Source: an uncultured Parabacteroides sp. (GTDB lineage: Bacteria > Bacteroidota > Bacteroidia > Bacteroidales > Tannerellaceae). From it: a DNA stretch of 38,450 nucleotides. The notes beneath the pieces were generated by a model that made no database searches, was not told the DNA's origin, and saw only the letters and a list, made by a program, of their open reading frames with translations. This document shows, one piece after another, positions 15,268-24,700 of the stretch. Position 1 is the stretch's first letter, and each line of letters begins with the position of its first letter. The stretch spans positions 1 through 38,450 of the forward strand of contig URZO01000032.1 of assembly GCA_900552465.1 (NCBI GenBank), written 5' to 3'. Position numbers and translations under genes: made by a program.

Positions 15268-16539
15268 ATGTTCATGTTTGATATAGATCGTTGGGTAGAG
15301 ATATGGGTGACAATCACTCGTAACAAGACCCGTAGCCTGCTGACCGGTTTCGGTGTGTTCTGGGGAATCCTGATGCTGGTGGTCCTGTTAGGGTCCGGTA
15401 ACGGACTTAAGAACGGGGTTATGAAGAATGTAGACGGTTTTTCAACCAATTCGGCTTTCTTCTTCTCGGAACGGACTGGCGAACCTTATAAAGGATATAA
15501 GAAAGGCCGCTATTGGCAGATGCGTAACCGCGATCTGGAGACAATACGCCAGCGGGTGAAAGGCGTTCGCTATCTCTCGCCGATGATTATGCAGTGGGGC
15601 GGACAGAATAATGTCGTAAGAGGACAGAAAGCCGGTACGTACAACGTACGTGGCGTCTATTCCGAATACTTCAATATCGAGACGCAGCATATCCTGGCAG
15701 GACGCCTGCTGAACGAAATCGACATGATCGAGCGGCGCAAGGTGTGCCTGATCGGCAGTATCGTGAGGGAGGTCCTTTTTGCTCCCGACGAAGATCCGAT
15801 CGGACAATATATACGGGTGAACGGTATTTATTACCAGGTGGTCGGCGTCATCAAGCCGAAGCCTCGTGCGCAGATCGGCGGACGTACGGAGGAGAGCGTG
15901 ATGCTCCCGTTCAAGACGCTTCAGCAGGCTTCCAACCAGGGCGATAAATTCTGGTTCCTGTGTGCGACGGCCGATGATGGGTATTCGTGTGACAAGATGG
16001 TGGAAGACATAAAGACCGTCTTGCGTTCGCAGAACGAGATTTCGCCGACGGACGAACATGCGATCAGCAGCTTTACCATAGCCAAGCAGTTCGAGACGTT
16101 CGACCTGTTGTTTACCGGCATCAATATCCTGGTCTGGCTGGTTGGTATCGGAACCTTGCTGGCGGGTATCATCGGTGTCAGTAACATTATGATGGTGACT
16201 GTCCGGGAACGGACGCGCGAGATCGGTGTGCGCCGTGCTATCGGGGCGAAACCGTTCGATATTATCTCGCAGATCATGAGTGAGAGTCTGCTCCTGACTT
16301 CGCTTGCCGGACTGATCGGATTGAGTGTCGGGGTTTTCCTGCTCGATGTGGTGAACAATGCCCTGGCGAGCGGCGGAAGCGATTCGTCGAACGGAACGTT
16401 TTTCTCCAATCCGGAGATCCATATCGGAACGGCGGTGGCGGCTACGGTTGTCCTGTTGTTCAGCGGCTTGCTGGCCGGGTTGATCCCTGCCTGGAGAGCG
16501 ATGCAGATCAAGGCAATCGATGCAATCAGAGAAGAGTGA
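15268..16539 (+). CDS. MacB/FtsX-type ABC permease, second of two
   Basis: 423 residues and the same plan as the preceding permease: one N-terminal helix (LTGFGVFWGILMLVVLLGSG), a periplasmic MacB core, then an FtsX domain with RERTREIGVRRAIGAKPFDI and a C-terminal PAWRAMQIKAIDAIREE. The two are clearly paralogous but well diverged, especially in the periplasmic domain. A second in-frame ATG at 15274 is possible. The 30-base gap from the first permease is filled by an AATTCAT-type heptad tract. Confidence 0.92.
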   Translation: MFMFDIDRWVEIWVTITRNKTRSLLTGFGVFWGILMLVVLLGSGNGLKNGVMKNVDGFSTNSAFFFSERTGEPYKGYKKGRYWQMRNRDLETIRQRVKGVRYLSPMIMQWGGQNNVVRGQKAGTYNVRGVYSEYFNIETQHILAGRLLNEIDMIERRKVCLIGSIVREVLFAPDEDPIGQYIRVNGIYYQVVGVIKPKPRAQIGGRTEESVMLPFKTLQQASNQGDKFWFLCATADDGYSCDKMVEDIKTVLRSQNEISPTDEHAISSFTIAKQFETFDLLFTGINILVWLVGIGTLLAGIIGVSNIMMVTVRERTREIGVRRAIGAKPFDIISQIMSESLLLTSLAGLIGLSVGVFLLDVVNNALASGGSDSSNGTFFSNPEIHIGTAVAATVVLLFSGLLAGLIPAWRAMQIKAIDAIREE

Positions 16540-16584
16540 ATATAGTTGAAAGTTGAAAATTAAAAATTGAAATAAGATATCATT

Positions 16585-17706
16585 ATGAAGAATCGTATCG
16601 TAAAAAAAATCCTGCGAATCATATTTCTGGTACTTGTAGGAGCAGCAGTTATCGGCACTTTCTACTTCTTATGGAAGAAAGCACAGCCCGTTATTACCGT
16701 CTACGAATTGGTAACCCCTTCCCGGGACACGATTGAGACGAAAACAGTGGCAACCGGAAAGGTGGAACCCCGCGACGAAGTGCTTATCAAGCCGCAGATG
16801 TCGGGTATCATCTCCGAATTGCTGAAAGAAGCCGGACAGATGGTGAAAGAGGGAGAGATCATCGCCCGGATCAAGGTGATCCCCGAAATGGTCCAGTTGA
16901 ACAGTGCCGAATCGCGCGTACGGGTTGCCAAGATCAGCCTCGACCAGATCAGTGCCACTTTCAAGCGTGACGAAGAACTCCATAAACAAGGGGTTATCTC
17001 CAAAGAAGATTATGAAACCTCCCTTGCCAACTATAAGAAGGCGCAGGAAGAGGCCGAGAATGCACAGGACGCTCTCGAGATTATCCGCGAGGGTATCTCC
17101 AAACGGTCGACAGCCTCCAGTACGACGCAGGTGCGTTCAACGATTACCGGTATGATTCTGGATGTGCCTATCAAGGTCGGTAACTCGGTGATCCAGTCCA
17201 ATACTTTCAACGACGGTACGACAATCGCCACGGTAGCCGATATGAACAATATGATCTTTAAAGGGAAAGTGGACGAGACGGAAGTCGGCCGTATCCATGA
17301 AGGCATGCCGATCAAACTGACAGTCGGTGCTATGGAAAGCCGTACGTTCGACGCCATGCTGGAATATGTGGCTCCGAAAGGCGTGGAAGAGAACGGCGCC
17401 GTGCTGTTCGAGGTGAAAGCCGCTGTGCAGATCCCGTCTGATGCCTTTATCCGTGCCGGCTATAGTGCGAATGCCGAGATCGTGTTGAAACGTGCGGAGA
17501 ATGTTTTATCTGTACCGGAAAGTTGCGTCGAGTTTAGCGGCGATTCCACCTTTGTCCAGGTCGTGACGCAGGAGATGCCGGAGCAGAAGTTTGAAAAGCG
17601 TCCTGTAAAAGTAGGTTTGTCCGATGGTATCAAGATCGAGATCAAGGAAGGTATAACCGAAAGTGAAAAGGTTCGCGGTGCGATAGCCGATCCGGCTAAG
17701 AGATAA
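16585..17706 (+). CDS. Periplasmic adaptor (MacA/HlyD-type membrane fusion protein)
   Basis: 373 residues. A single N-terminal transmembrane anchor (ILRIIFLVLVGAAVIGTFYF, about 10-29) precedes a barrel-sandwich domain with ATGKVEPRDEVLIKPQMSG near 56-75. A short helical hairpin follows (about 105-175), then the matching lipoyl half (STITGMILDVPIKVGN), beta-barrel and membrane-proximal domains. It links the inner-membrane MacB-type complex to TolC. In many operons the adaptor comes first; here it is fourth. A heptad AT tract fills the upstream gap. Confidence 0.92.
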   Translation: MKNRIVKKILRIIFLVLVGAAVIGTFYFLWKKAQPVITVYELVTPSRDTIETKTVATGKVEPRDEVLIKPQMSGIISELLKEAGQMVKEGEIIARIKVIPEMVQLNSAESRVRVAKISLDQISATFKRDEELHKQGVISKEDYETSLANYKKAQEEAENAQDALEIIREGISKRSTASSTTQVRSTITGMILDVPIKVGNSVIQSNTFNDGTTIATVADMNNMIFKGKVDETEVGRIHEGMPIKLTVGAMESRTFDAMLEYVAPKGVEENGAVLFEVKAAVQIPSDAFIRAGYSANAEIVLKRAENVLSVPESCVEFSGDSTFVQVVTQEMPEQKFEKRPVKVGLSDGIKIEIKEGITESEKVRGAIADPAKR

Positions 17707-17730
17707 AAACGGATACTACCGATTATAAAT

Positions 17731-19089
17731 ATGAAAGCAATGAGAAATCAATTGATAATAGCAACAGCTTTACTCTTCTCGGGTTCTTTTGCCTGGGCGC
17801 AGGAACCGGCCAAACAATGGTCTTTGGAAGAGTGCATCCGCTATGCGATCGAACATAACATCGATCTGAAGCAGCGGCAACAAGAGCAGGCAAGCCGTGA
17901 AGTGGAACTGAACACAAGCAAGTTCAGCTGGTTGCCCGACCTGAATGCCAACGTCGGACAGAATTTCGACTTCGGCCGTTCCCCGTCCAAGACCGGCGTT
18001 ATTGTGGACCAGAACTCAGCCAATACTTCGGCATCCATTTCGTTGAGCATGCCGATCTTCGACGGTATGAGAATCCCGAACGATATCGCCGCCCGCCGGC
18101 TGGACCTGAAAGCGGCTGTCGAAACGTTGAACAAGGCGAAAGAGGACCTGGCGATCAATATCGCATCCTATTATTTGCAAGTATTATATAATAAGGAAGT
18201 ACAGCGGATCGCCGAGTTGCAGGTCGCGCTAAGCAGCGAGCAGGTGACGAAGACCGAAGCCTTGGTGAAAAACGGCAAGGTGCCGCTTTCCCAATTGTAC
18301 GATATGAAAGCGCAGTTGGCGAAAGATGAGGTCTCCCTGACGGAAGCCAATAACAATGTCAAGTTAGCTTTGCTCGACCTGACGCAGAGCCTGGAGCTGG
18401 AACGCGACGGCGAGAACTTCGATATCATCGTTCCCGAAACCGGGGATGCCGTTGAAGAGAATATGAGCAGCATCCTGCCTCCAGACAACATCTACGATCA
18501 TGCCGTCTCTTTCAAGCCGCAGATCAAGGAACAGGAATACCTGCTGGAGAGCCAGAAGAAGATGTTGAAGGTGGCGCAGGCCAGTTATTATCCGAAGTTG
18601 AATTTCGGAGCCAGCTACAGCAACGGATACTACCATTATTCCGGTGACGGAGATTATGATAATATCGCGTTCGGCGACCAATTGAAGAATAACGGGCGTA
18701 AGACAGTCGGTTTCAGCCTGAGCATCCCGCTCTTCAACCGTTTCCAGGTCCGCAACAGCGTACGCTCCGCCCGTATAAACATCCGCAACCGTGAGTTGAT
18801 GATGGAGAACACGAAGAAAGCCTTATATAAGGAGATTCAGCAGGCTTATTATAATGCAACGGCCTCCCAGGAGAAATATATCGCATCCGACAAATCGGTC
18901 ATTGCCAGCAAGGAAGCCTTCTCGTATGCCGAAGACCGCTATGCCGCCGGGAAGAGCACTGTCTTCGAATACAGCGAAGCCAAGACGAAGTATGCCCAGA
19001 GCTTGTCCGAACAGGCACAAGCCAAGTACAACTTCATCTTCCGTGCCAAGATCCTGGACTTTTATAACGGAACACCAATAACACTATAA
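17731..19089 (+). CDS. TolC family outer-membrane efflux protein
   Basis: 452 residues with a signal peptide ending near AWAQ (residue 24). Two OEP repeats are present: one begins with WSLEECIRYAIEHNIDLKQRQQEQ (about 29-52), and the second starts near 245 (DNIYDHAVSFKPQIKEQEYLLESQ). Long coiled-coil helices alternate with strand segments such as PKLNFGASYSNGYYHY. It forms the outer-membrane exit duct and closes the operon 24 bases after the adaptor. A terminator hairpin follows. Confidence 0.93.
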   Translation: MKAMRNQLIIATALLFSGSFAWAQEPAKQWSLEECIRYAIEHNIDLKQRQQEQASREVELNTSKFSWLPDLNANVGQNFDFGRSPSKTGVIVDQNSANTSASISLSMPIFDGMRIPNDIAARRLDLKAAVETLNKAKEDLAINIASYYLQVLYNKEVQRIAELQVALSSEQVTKTEALVKNGKVPLSQLYDMKAQLAKDEVSLTEANNNVKLALLDLTQSLELERDGENFDIIVPETGDAVEENMSSILPPDNIYDHAVSFKPQIKEQEYLLESQKKMLKVAQASYYPKLNFGASYSNGYYHYSGDGDYDNIAFGDQLKNNGRKTVGFSLSIPLFNRFQVRNSVRSARINIRNRELMMENTKKALYKEIQQAYYNATASQEKYIASDKSVIASKEAFSYAEDRYAAGKSTVFEYSEAKTKYAQSLSEQAQAKYNFIFRAKILDFYNGTPITL

Positions 19090-19128
19090 CATTATTTAGG
19101 TTAGACACATTTGTTGATTGTTTGTTTG

Positions 19129-19163
19129 AAGGGAGGTCTCCGGGATGGAAACCTCCCTTTTTG
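19129..19163 (+). terminator. Intrinsic terminator of the ABC efflux operon
   Basis: A 9-bp stem AAGGGAGGT / ACCTCCCTT with a 13-base loop, running directly into TTTTTG, 40 bases after the TolC stop codon. Confidence 0.8.
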
Positions 19164-19222
19164 TGATTCCCTTCCACGTTAATTATTATCAATAATTGTC
19201 TGTGGCAGAATAACGGCTCAGA

Positions 19223-19230
19223 TAATTTTG
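19223..19230 (+). promoter_or_regulatory. -7 promoter box before the small exported protein
   Basis: TAATTTTG fits TAnnTTTG and lies 36 bases upstream of the ATG at 19266. A perfect AATTATT-atc-AATAATT dyad at 19181-19197 lies upstream and could be an operator. No good -33 match at 19 bases. Confidence 0.35.
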
Positions 19231-19265
19231 TATTTTACAAACAATTTATTTGAAGTCATTTAGGT

Positions 19266-19793
19266 ATGAGACTGAAGATCCAAATATTCTTATTATTCGT
19301 ATTTGTGGCAGTCTGCGCATATGGGCAAGACACTTCGTTTAGTGCTGTGCCGGTAGACACGAATGATACGATAGAAGCTGATAGCCGACTGGGTTCCGTC
19401 GATATAGGTGAGGGGGTGGGCTTGCTTTACCAATATCCTCGTTTTACGATAAATAGAACCGGGGAAAAACGTGGGAAGACAGCGATTCCTCCTTATGTTT
19501 TGTATTCCCCTTATTGGAAAAGGCATAAACTGTTTAAGACATTAGGCTGGAGTGCCTTGGGATTAGGATTGCCCGCTATGGTTTTTGGCGTTATAGGGGG
19601 ATTAGGGGCTTTTTATAATGGTAAGAATGAAGATACATGGTATGGCATTTTTTATGGCGGCATGGGCTTGACTCTTGCAAGTGTTCCCCTTTTTATCTGC
19701 AGCGTGCATTATAAACATCGAGCTTATTCTTTGTCCATTGGCGGTGCAAGTATGAATAGCCAACCGGCATTGGCGGTACGAGTCAGTTTTTAG
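19266..19793 (+). CDS. Small exported protein of unknown function
   Basis: 175 residues, not recognised. A signal peptide covers residues 1-21 (hydrophobic core FLLFVFVAVCAYG, then Q). The middle is polar, with a basic patch. Two glycine-rich hydrophobic segments (LGLGLPAMVFGVIGGLGAF near 101-119 and YGGMGLTLASVPLFICSV near 130-147) suggest membrane insertion, and the end AVRVSF has the terminal phenylalanine seen in outer-membrane proteins. It sits between the efflux operon terminator and the convergent sigma-factor gene, with 23 bases between stop codons. Whether it is an inner-membrane or barrel-associated protein is undecided. Confidence 0.7.
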   Translation: MRLKIQIFLLFVFVAVCAYGQDTSFSAVPVDTNDTIEADSRLGSVDIGEGVGLLYQYPRFTINRTGEKRGKTAIPPYVLYSPYWKRHKLFKTLGWSALGLGLPAMVFGVIGGLGAFYNGKNEDTWYGIFYGGMGLTLASVPLFICSVHYKHRAYSLSIGGASMNSQPALAVRVSF

Positions 19794-19816
19794 TTGTGAA
19801 TTGTAAAAATTGTATT

Positions 19817-20410
19817 TCAGGATAATAAGTTCTTATGAAATAATAATAAAATCAGCGGCAGATAGTCTTTCAGTGTTATCCGCAATTGTTTTAATGCCTG
19901 CTGTATCCGGTAGTCAACGGTTTTGGATGATACCTGCAGGATTTCCGCAATATCTTTATAGCTTTTATTCTCGAAGCGGTGCATGACAAAAGCCTCCCGA
20001 TAAGTGGGAGGCAAGGCCTCCACTGCTTCTCTGATCCTTTTTTGCAGTTCCTCAAATTGGTAGAAATCTGTATCCTGCAACATCTCTTGCATATTTTCGT
20101 AGAAGAGCGTGTCTGCCCTTAATTGGGATTGGTGGCGGACGATTTGGTTGATTACACGGTGATAGACTGTCCGGAACAGATATTGGCTTAATGACGTTTC
20201 GAAGGTTTGAGTTTGCCGGGTCTCCCATAACCATAACATTACATCCTGAACGATTTCTTCGGCATCTTTCAGCTCTACAAACCTTGTCGCATAAGCGCAC
20301 AGTATCGGATAGTATCTTCTGAACAAGATGCCATAGGCTTTTAGATCTCCATTCTGTATGGCTGAAAGTAAAAAGCGTTCGTCTGTGGTTTGTAGTATTT
20401 CTCCTTTCAT
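19817..20410 (-). CDS. ECF RNA polymerase sigma-70 factor (Bacteroidetes expansion family)
   Basis: 197 residues from the ATG at 20410; an in-frame GTG at 20422 is the alternative. Region 2 is visible as YYPILCAYATRFVELKDAEEIVQDVMLWLWE (about 34-64), and region 4 as LPPTYREAFVMHRFENKSYKDIAEILQVSSKTVDYRIQQALKQLR. This class directs RNA polymerase to PUL promoters when released by a FecR-type anti-sigma factor. It is divergent from fecR, with about 120 bases between starts. A TATCTTTG box covers 20422-20429, which would leave only a few leader bases before the ATG and would exclude the GTG. Confidence 0.9.
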   Translation of the reverse strand: MKGEILQTTDERFLLSAIQNGDLKAYGILFRRYYPILCAYATRFVELKDAEEIVQDVMLWLWETRQTQTFETSLSQYLFRTVYHRVINQIVRHQSQLRADTLFYENMQEMLQDTDFYQFEELQKRIREAVEALPPTYREAFVMHRFENKSYKDIAEILQVSSKTVDYRIQQALKQLRITLKDYLPLILLLFHKNLLS

Positions 20411-20421
20411 ATCTCTGGTCA

Positions 20422-20429
20422 CAAAGATA
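20422..20429 (-). promoter_or_regulatory. -7 box at the very start of the sigma-factor gene
   Basis: TATCTTTG on the minus strand matches TAnnTTTG but lies only about 12 bases from the ATG at 20410, so the transcript would be almost leaderless. No -33 match is visible, so it may be coincidental. Confidence 0.3.
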
Positions 20430-20530
20430 GTTTTTTTGCGATAGAAAAAAAATATTGAAAAAATATTCCCTTCTGTTTAGGAATCCTTTCGATTTCTCTT
20501 GTCTACTATATAAACAAGCGATAAACTGGT

Positions 20531-21556
20531 ATGGAAACACCTGATACAAATATGATAGAATATATTCTTCCCCGCTATTGCTCCGGTGAAGCGACAGTGG
20601 AAGAATGCCGGATGGTTGAGGAATGGATAAAGCAGTCGGATGAAAACTACCGTATTGCTAAACAGATCCATACCCTTTATCTGGCAACGGATACGATGCA
20701 GGTCTTGTCGGCGGTCGAAACGGAGAAAGCCTTGTCTTCGGTTTGCCAAAAGATGAGTAAGGTCAATGAACATGCTAAAGTAACCATGGTTACTTGGCTG
20801 CAACGCGTTGCAGCGATTTTGTTTATTCCTCTTTTGATTGCTTTCGGAATACAAAATCTGAAGCCTCGTCCGGTTGAAATCGCCCAAATGATTGAAGTGA
20901 AAACGAATCCGGGTATGACGACAACAGTCGATTTGCCGGATGGTACCAGAGTTCATCTTAATTCAGAATCAAAACTCTTTTATCCCTCTTTCTTCGATAA
21001 GGACAAAAGAAGGGTTGCCCTGCAAGGGGAAGCGTTTTTCGAAGTACAGAAAGATGCGGAACATGGTTTTGTTATTTCTACCCCGCATGAAACGAAGATA
21101 GAGGTGCTGGGCACTTCTTTTAACGTCGAAGCGTTCGAAAAAGACGCTTTTGTCTCTACTACACTGATCGAAGGGAAAGTCCGCTTCGACTATATGAAGA
21201 ATCAACGGTCTACGGCTGTTTTGATGAAGCCCGGCCAGAAACTGACCTATGATTCTTCTTCCTCCCGAATACAACTGATAGAAACGAGTGGCGCCGCTGA
21301 AATAGCCTGGAAAGACGGAAAGATCGTTTTCCTGGCGACCCCTTTGCCCGAAGCATTGCGGATGCTGGAAAAGCGGTTTAATGTGACATTTGTTTTATCC
21401 AACGATCGGCTTCGGGGTGAAGCTTTTACCGGATCTTTCAGTAATCAGCGGTTGGAACGTATATTGGAAATCTTCAAAATATCATCTAATATCAAATGGC
21501 GTTATTTGGATACGCAGGATACCATGAATGAAAAAACGAGAATAGAAATCTATTAA
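20531..21556 (+). CDS. FecR family anti-sigma factor
   Basis: 341 residues. An N-terminal cytoplasmic sigma-binding part (YCSGEATVEECRMVEEWIKQSDENYR, about 16-42) is followed by one transmembrane helix near 90-107 (VAAILFIPLLIAFGI). The periplasmic FecR domain spans about 120-225, with VDLPDGTRVHLNSESKLFYP, FEVQKD and VLGTSFNVEAF. A DUF4974-type C-terminal domain holds PLPEALRMLEKRFNVTF near 275-290. It senses the STN domain of the SusC transporter encoded next and controls the divergent sigma factor. Its orientation away from the sigma gene is unusual for this family. Confidence 0.93.
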   Translation: METPDTNMIEYILPRYCSGEATVEECRMVEEWIKQSDENYRIAKQIHTLYLATDTMQVLSAVETEKALSSVCQKMSKVNEHAKVTMVTWLQRVAAILFIPLLIAFGIQNLKPRPVEIAQMIEVKTNPGMTTTVDLPDGTRVHLNSESKLFYPSFFDKDKRRVALQGEAFFEVQKDAEHGFVISTPHETKIEVLGTSFNVEAFEKDAFVSTTLIEGKVRFDYMKNQRSTAVLMKPGQKLTYDSSSSRIQLIETSGAAEIAWKDGKIVFLATPLPEALRMLEKRFNVTFVLSNDRLRGEAFTGSFSNQRLERILEIFKISSNIKWRYLDTQDTMNEKTRIEIY

Positions 21557-21598
21557 AAATCAAGTAAACATGAGAAACAGACCTCCCTAAAGAAAAAA

Positions 21599-21632
21599 CA
21601 TCCGGAAAAATATTGGCGTATTTTCCCGGATG
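21599..21632 (+). promoter_or_regulatory. Leader hairpin 1 before susC
   Basis: A 14-bp stem with one mismatch (CATCCGGAAAAATA / TATTTTCCCGGATG) closes on the hexaloop TTGGCG. It is followed by AAATGAG, not a T-run, so it is not a typical terminator. It lies in the 153-base gap between fecR and susC. Confidence 0.6.
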
Positions 21633-21652
21633 AAATGAGTTAACTTTAAAAC

Positions 21653-21670
21653 GCTTGTTTGGCGACAAGC
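21653..21670 (+). promoter_or_regulatory. Leader hairpin 2 before susC
   Basis: A 6-bp perfect stem GCTTGT / ACAAGC closes on the same hexaloop TTGGCG as hairpin 1, 20 bases downstream of it. A T7 run follows 14 bases later, so weak termination or attenuation is possible. Confidence 0.5.
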
Positions 21671-21709
21671 AGTAATAAATCATTTTTTTAATCAGATCAC
21701 TACAAAGTT

Positions 21710-24700
21710 ATGCAAAAACATTTTAATACCCAACTGTTTTGGGTACCAGAGTCGCTTTGGTTCACCTTAAACAAAATTCCAAGAGTTATGAAGCTATACA
21801 TATTCTTGTTATTCTGTTCGATCAGCTTAGTGCAAGCCACGAACAGCTATGCCCAAAAAGCAACAGTTAACCTGAAAATAGAGAATCAGACAGTTCAGAC
21901 TGTTTTGGATGAAATTGAGAACCAATCTGAGTTTTCCTTTTTCTTCAACACACGGCATGTCGATCTGCACCGGAGAGTTTCTGTTGCCGCCCAAAAGAGC
22001 GATATATTCAAAGTTCTGGATAATCTTTTTGCCGGTACTAATGTACGTTACTCTGTAGTGGATAAAAAGATTATTCTTTCTGTAGAAGAGTCGGTTTCGC
22101 AACAAACGAAGAAGGTTATAACAGGTGTTGTTAATGATGACAGAGGAGAACCGGTTATCGGTGCCAATGTCGTGGAAAAGGGTACTACGAACGGAACGGT
22201 GACGGATATTGATGGGAAATATAGCCTTTCGGTTTCTGACAAAAGTATTCTTGTTGTTTCTTATATAGGGTATAACAGCCAAGAAATAAAAGTCGGTAAA
22301 GAGAATGTGATTAATATTTTGCTCCATGAAGATGCTGAGGCTTTGGATGAAGTGGTAGTTGTCGGATACGGAACTGTGAAAAGGGGGAATTTAACAATGT
22401 CAGTTTCTTCCTTGCAGGCTGAAAATCTGGAGAATAGACCGGTGCAATCTGTCTCTGAAGCATTACAGGGGCAGGTTCCTGGTTTAAGTGTGACAAGTTC
22501 CGGACGTCCGGGAGAGGCGGCTAAGATGCAATTACGCGGTGCAACTTCTCTGAATGAATCCGGTTCTCCTTTGGTTCTGGTAGATGGCGTGCCAGGAGAG
22601 TTTGATTATCTGAATGTAGACGATATTGAAAACGTGACAGTCTTGAAAGATGCTGCTTCTGCCGCTATTTATGGTTCAAGAGCTGCTCATGGTGTTATTT
22701 TGGTTACGACAAAACGTGGAAAAACAGGAAAGCCTACATTCCGGTATAACGGTTCTGTCGGGATTAATACGCCAACCGATATGCCTGAGGTGATGAGTTC
22801 TGCGGATTATGCCCGTGTATTGAACGAAGCTAATGTGAACATGGACAGATCACCTGTTTATCTGGAAGAAGATATTCAGAGGTTTGCAAGCGGATCGGAT
22901 CTAAACCGCTATCCTAATACAAATTGGATCGACTTGGTTTTTCAAAACAGTATTACTACCCGTCACTCTATTGCGGCTTCCGGTGGTAATGAAGTGGTAA
23001 AATATCATTTAAGCGCGGGAGTGGATCACCAAACCGGTGTTATACCTGAAATCACACAGAATATATTTAATGTCCGTTCCAATGTAGACGTTGTCTTGAA
23101 TAAGCGGTTGGATGTTTCTTTTGATATTCGCTATACACAGCGGAAAAAAGATGAGGTTGTCGGATTTGATGACATTATAAAAGATGTATATAAGATGAAT
23201 CCTGTTGATGTAGCTTATTATACTGATGGCAGTTACGGTTATAACTCCAAGTTGGTGATAAATCCGATTGCCTATCTGAAAGAACGGGGACATGGTTATA
23301 AAGATCGGCATGATGCGAATGGCATATTCAAATTGAATTATAAGATTATGGATGGATTGACTTTCACGGGTGTTGCAAATGTCAATTATATTTTTGATAA
23401 TGTTTCCACGCAAAACCGGAAGATATACTTTACGGATTACTTTACTAAAAAGCAATATGAAAACGGTGTAAATTCATTGAAGGAAGAGCGCGACTACAAA
23501 CAGTATTTCAATTTGCAGGCTTTGTTGAACTATAAGAAGAGTTTCGGGAAACATAATTTGGAAATACTGGCTGGTTTTCAGGCTGAAAATGAAAAGACAA
23601 ATGATGTAACCGCATTCAGAGATGGTTACCCGACTGATTTGATTTATATACTGGATGCCGGATCTAAGGATAACTGGAGTAATGAAGGTACGGCTGCCCA
23701 TTGGAGTTTGGCTTCTGCTATCGGACGTGTGAATTATGATTATGAAGGTAAATATCTTTTATCTGCAAGTTTCCGTTCGGATGGTTCTTCTTATTTCTTA
23801 AAAGGACATCGCTGGGCGACGTTTCCGACAGTATCGGCTGCCTGGCGTGTTACAAGCGAATCGTTTATGGAAGCAACTTCTCATTTTCTCGATGATTTGA
23901 AGATTCGCGGATCTTGGGGTATAGCCGGTGCTTCTTCCGGTTTAACGGATCCGAAAACGAAGATGAGTCTGTATCCGAGCTATACAACCATTACGATGGG
24001 AAATGTTGTCTTGAACAATATATATAAGCAGACGGCCTATTTGAAATCTTTGGGTAATAATGAACTGGGTTGGGAGAAGACATATATGTTCGATATCGGT
24101 GTGGATATGCGGTTACTGAAGAACAGACTTGGTTTTGTATTCGATTATTACAATAAGGACACACGTGATATCTTGATTGAACTTCCTGTTCCACTGGAAT
24201 ATGGATTAGATAAACCTAAAATGAATATTGGAGAAGTGACGAACCGGGGATGGGAATTGGATATCACTTGGAATGATCAGATAAAAGACTTTAGATATGG
24301 TATTTCAGCTAATGTATCAAACAATAAGAACGAAGTCAAAAGTATTGGTGGTACGAATGCCTGGATCGATGGTAGTAAATATACGAATGTGGGCTATGCG
24401 ATGAATTCGATCTATGGATATGAATCAGTGGGACTGTTCCAGTCTGGACGGGAGATTGAAGGAGCACCGTTCCAAAACGTAAAAAACAAGCCGGGTGATG
24501 TCCGGTATGTCGATCAGAACAAGGATAATAAAATAGATGGTGCGGACCGTGTTGTAATAGGCGATCCTAATCCGCATTATCTTTTCGGTGTTCGTCTGAA
24601 TGGAGAATATAAAGGATTTGACTTGTCTGTCTTTTTCCAGGGTATCGGTAAAAAAGATTATATTATGACTGGTCCCGGCGTTCGTCCTTTTGCCGATGCT

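Noticed and set aside
15442..16422. Minus-strand reading frame of 326 residues opposite the second permease
   Set aside because: The plus-strand FtsX-type permease is unambiguous; the antisense frame has His/Asp/Arg-rich composition with no motif.
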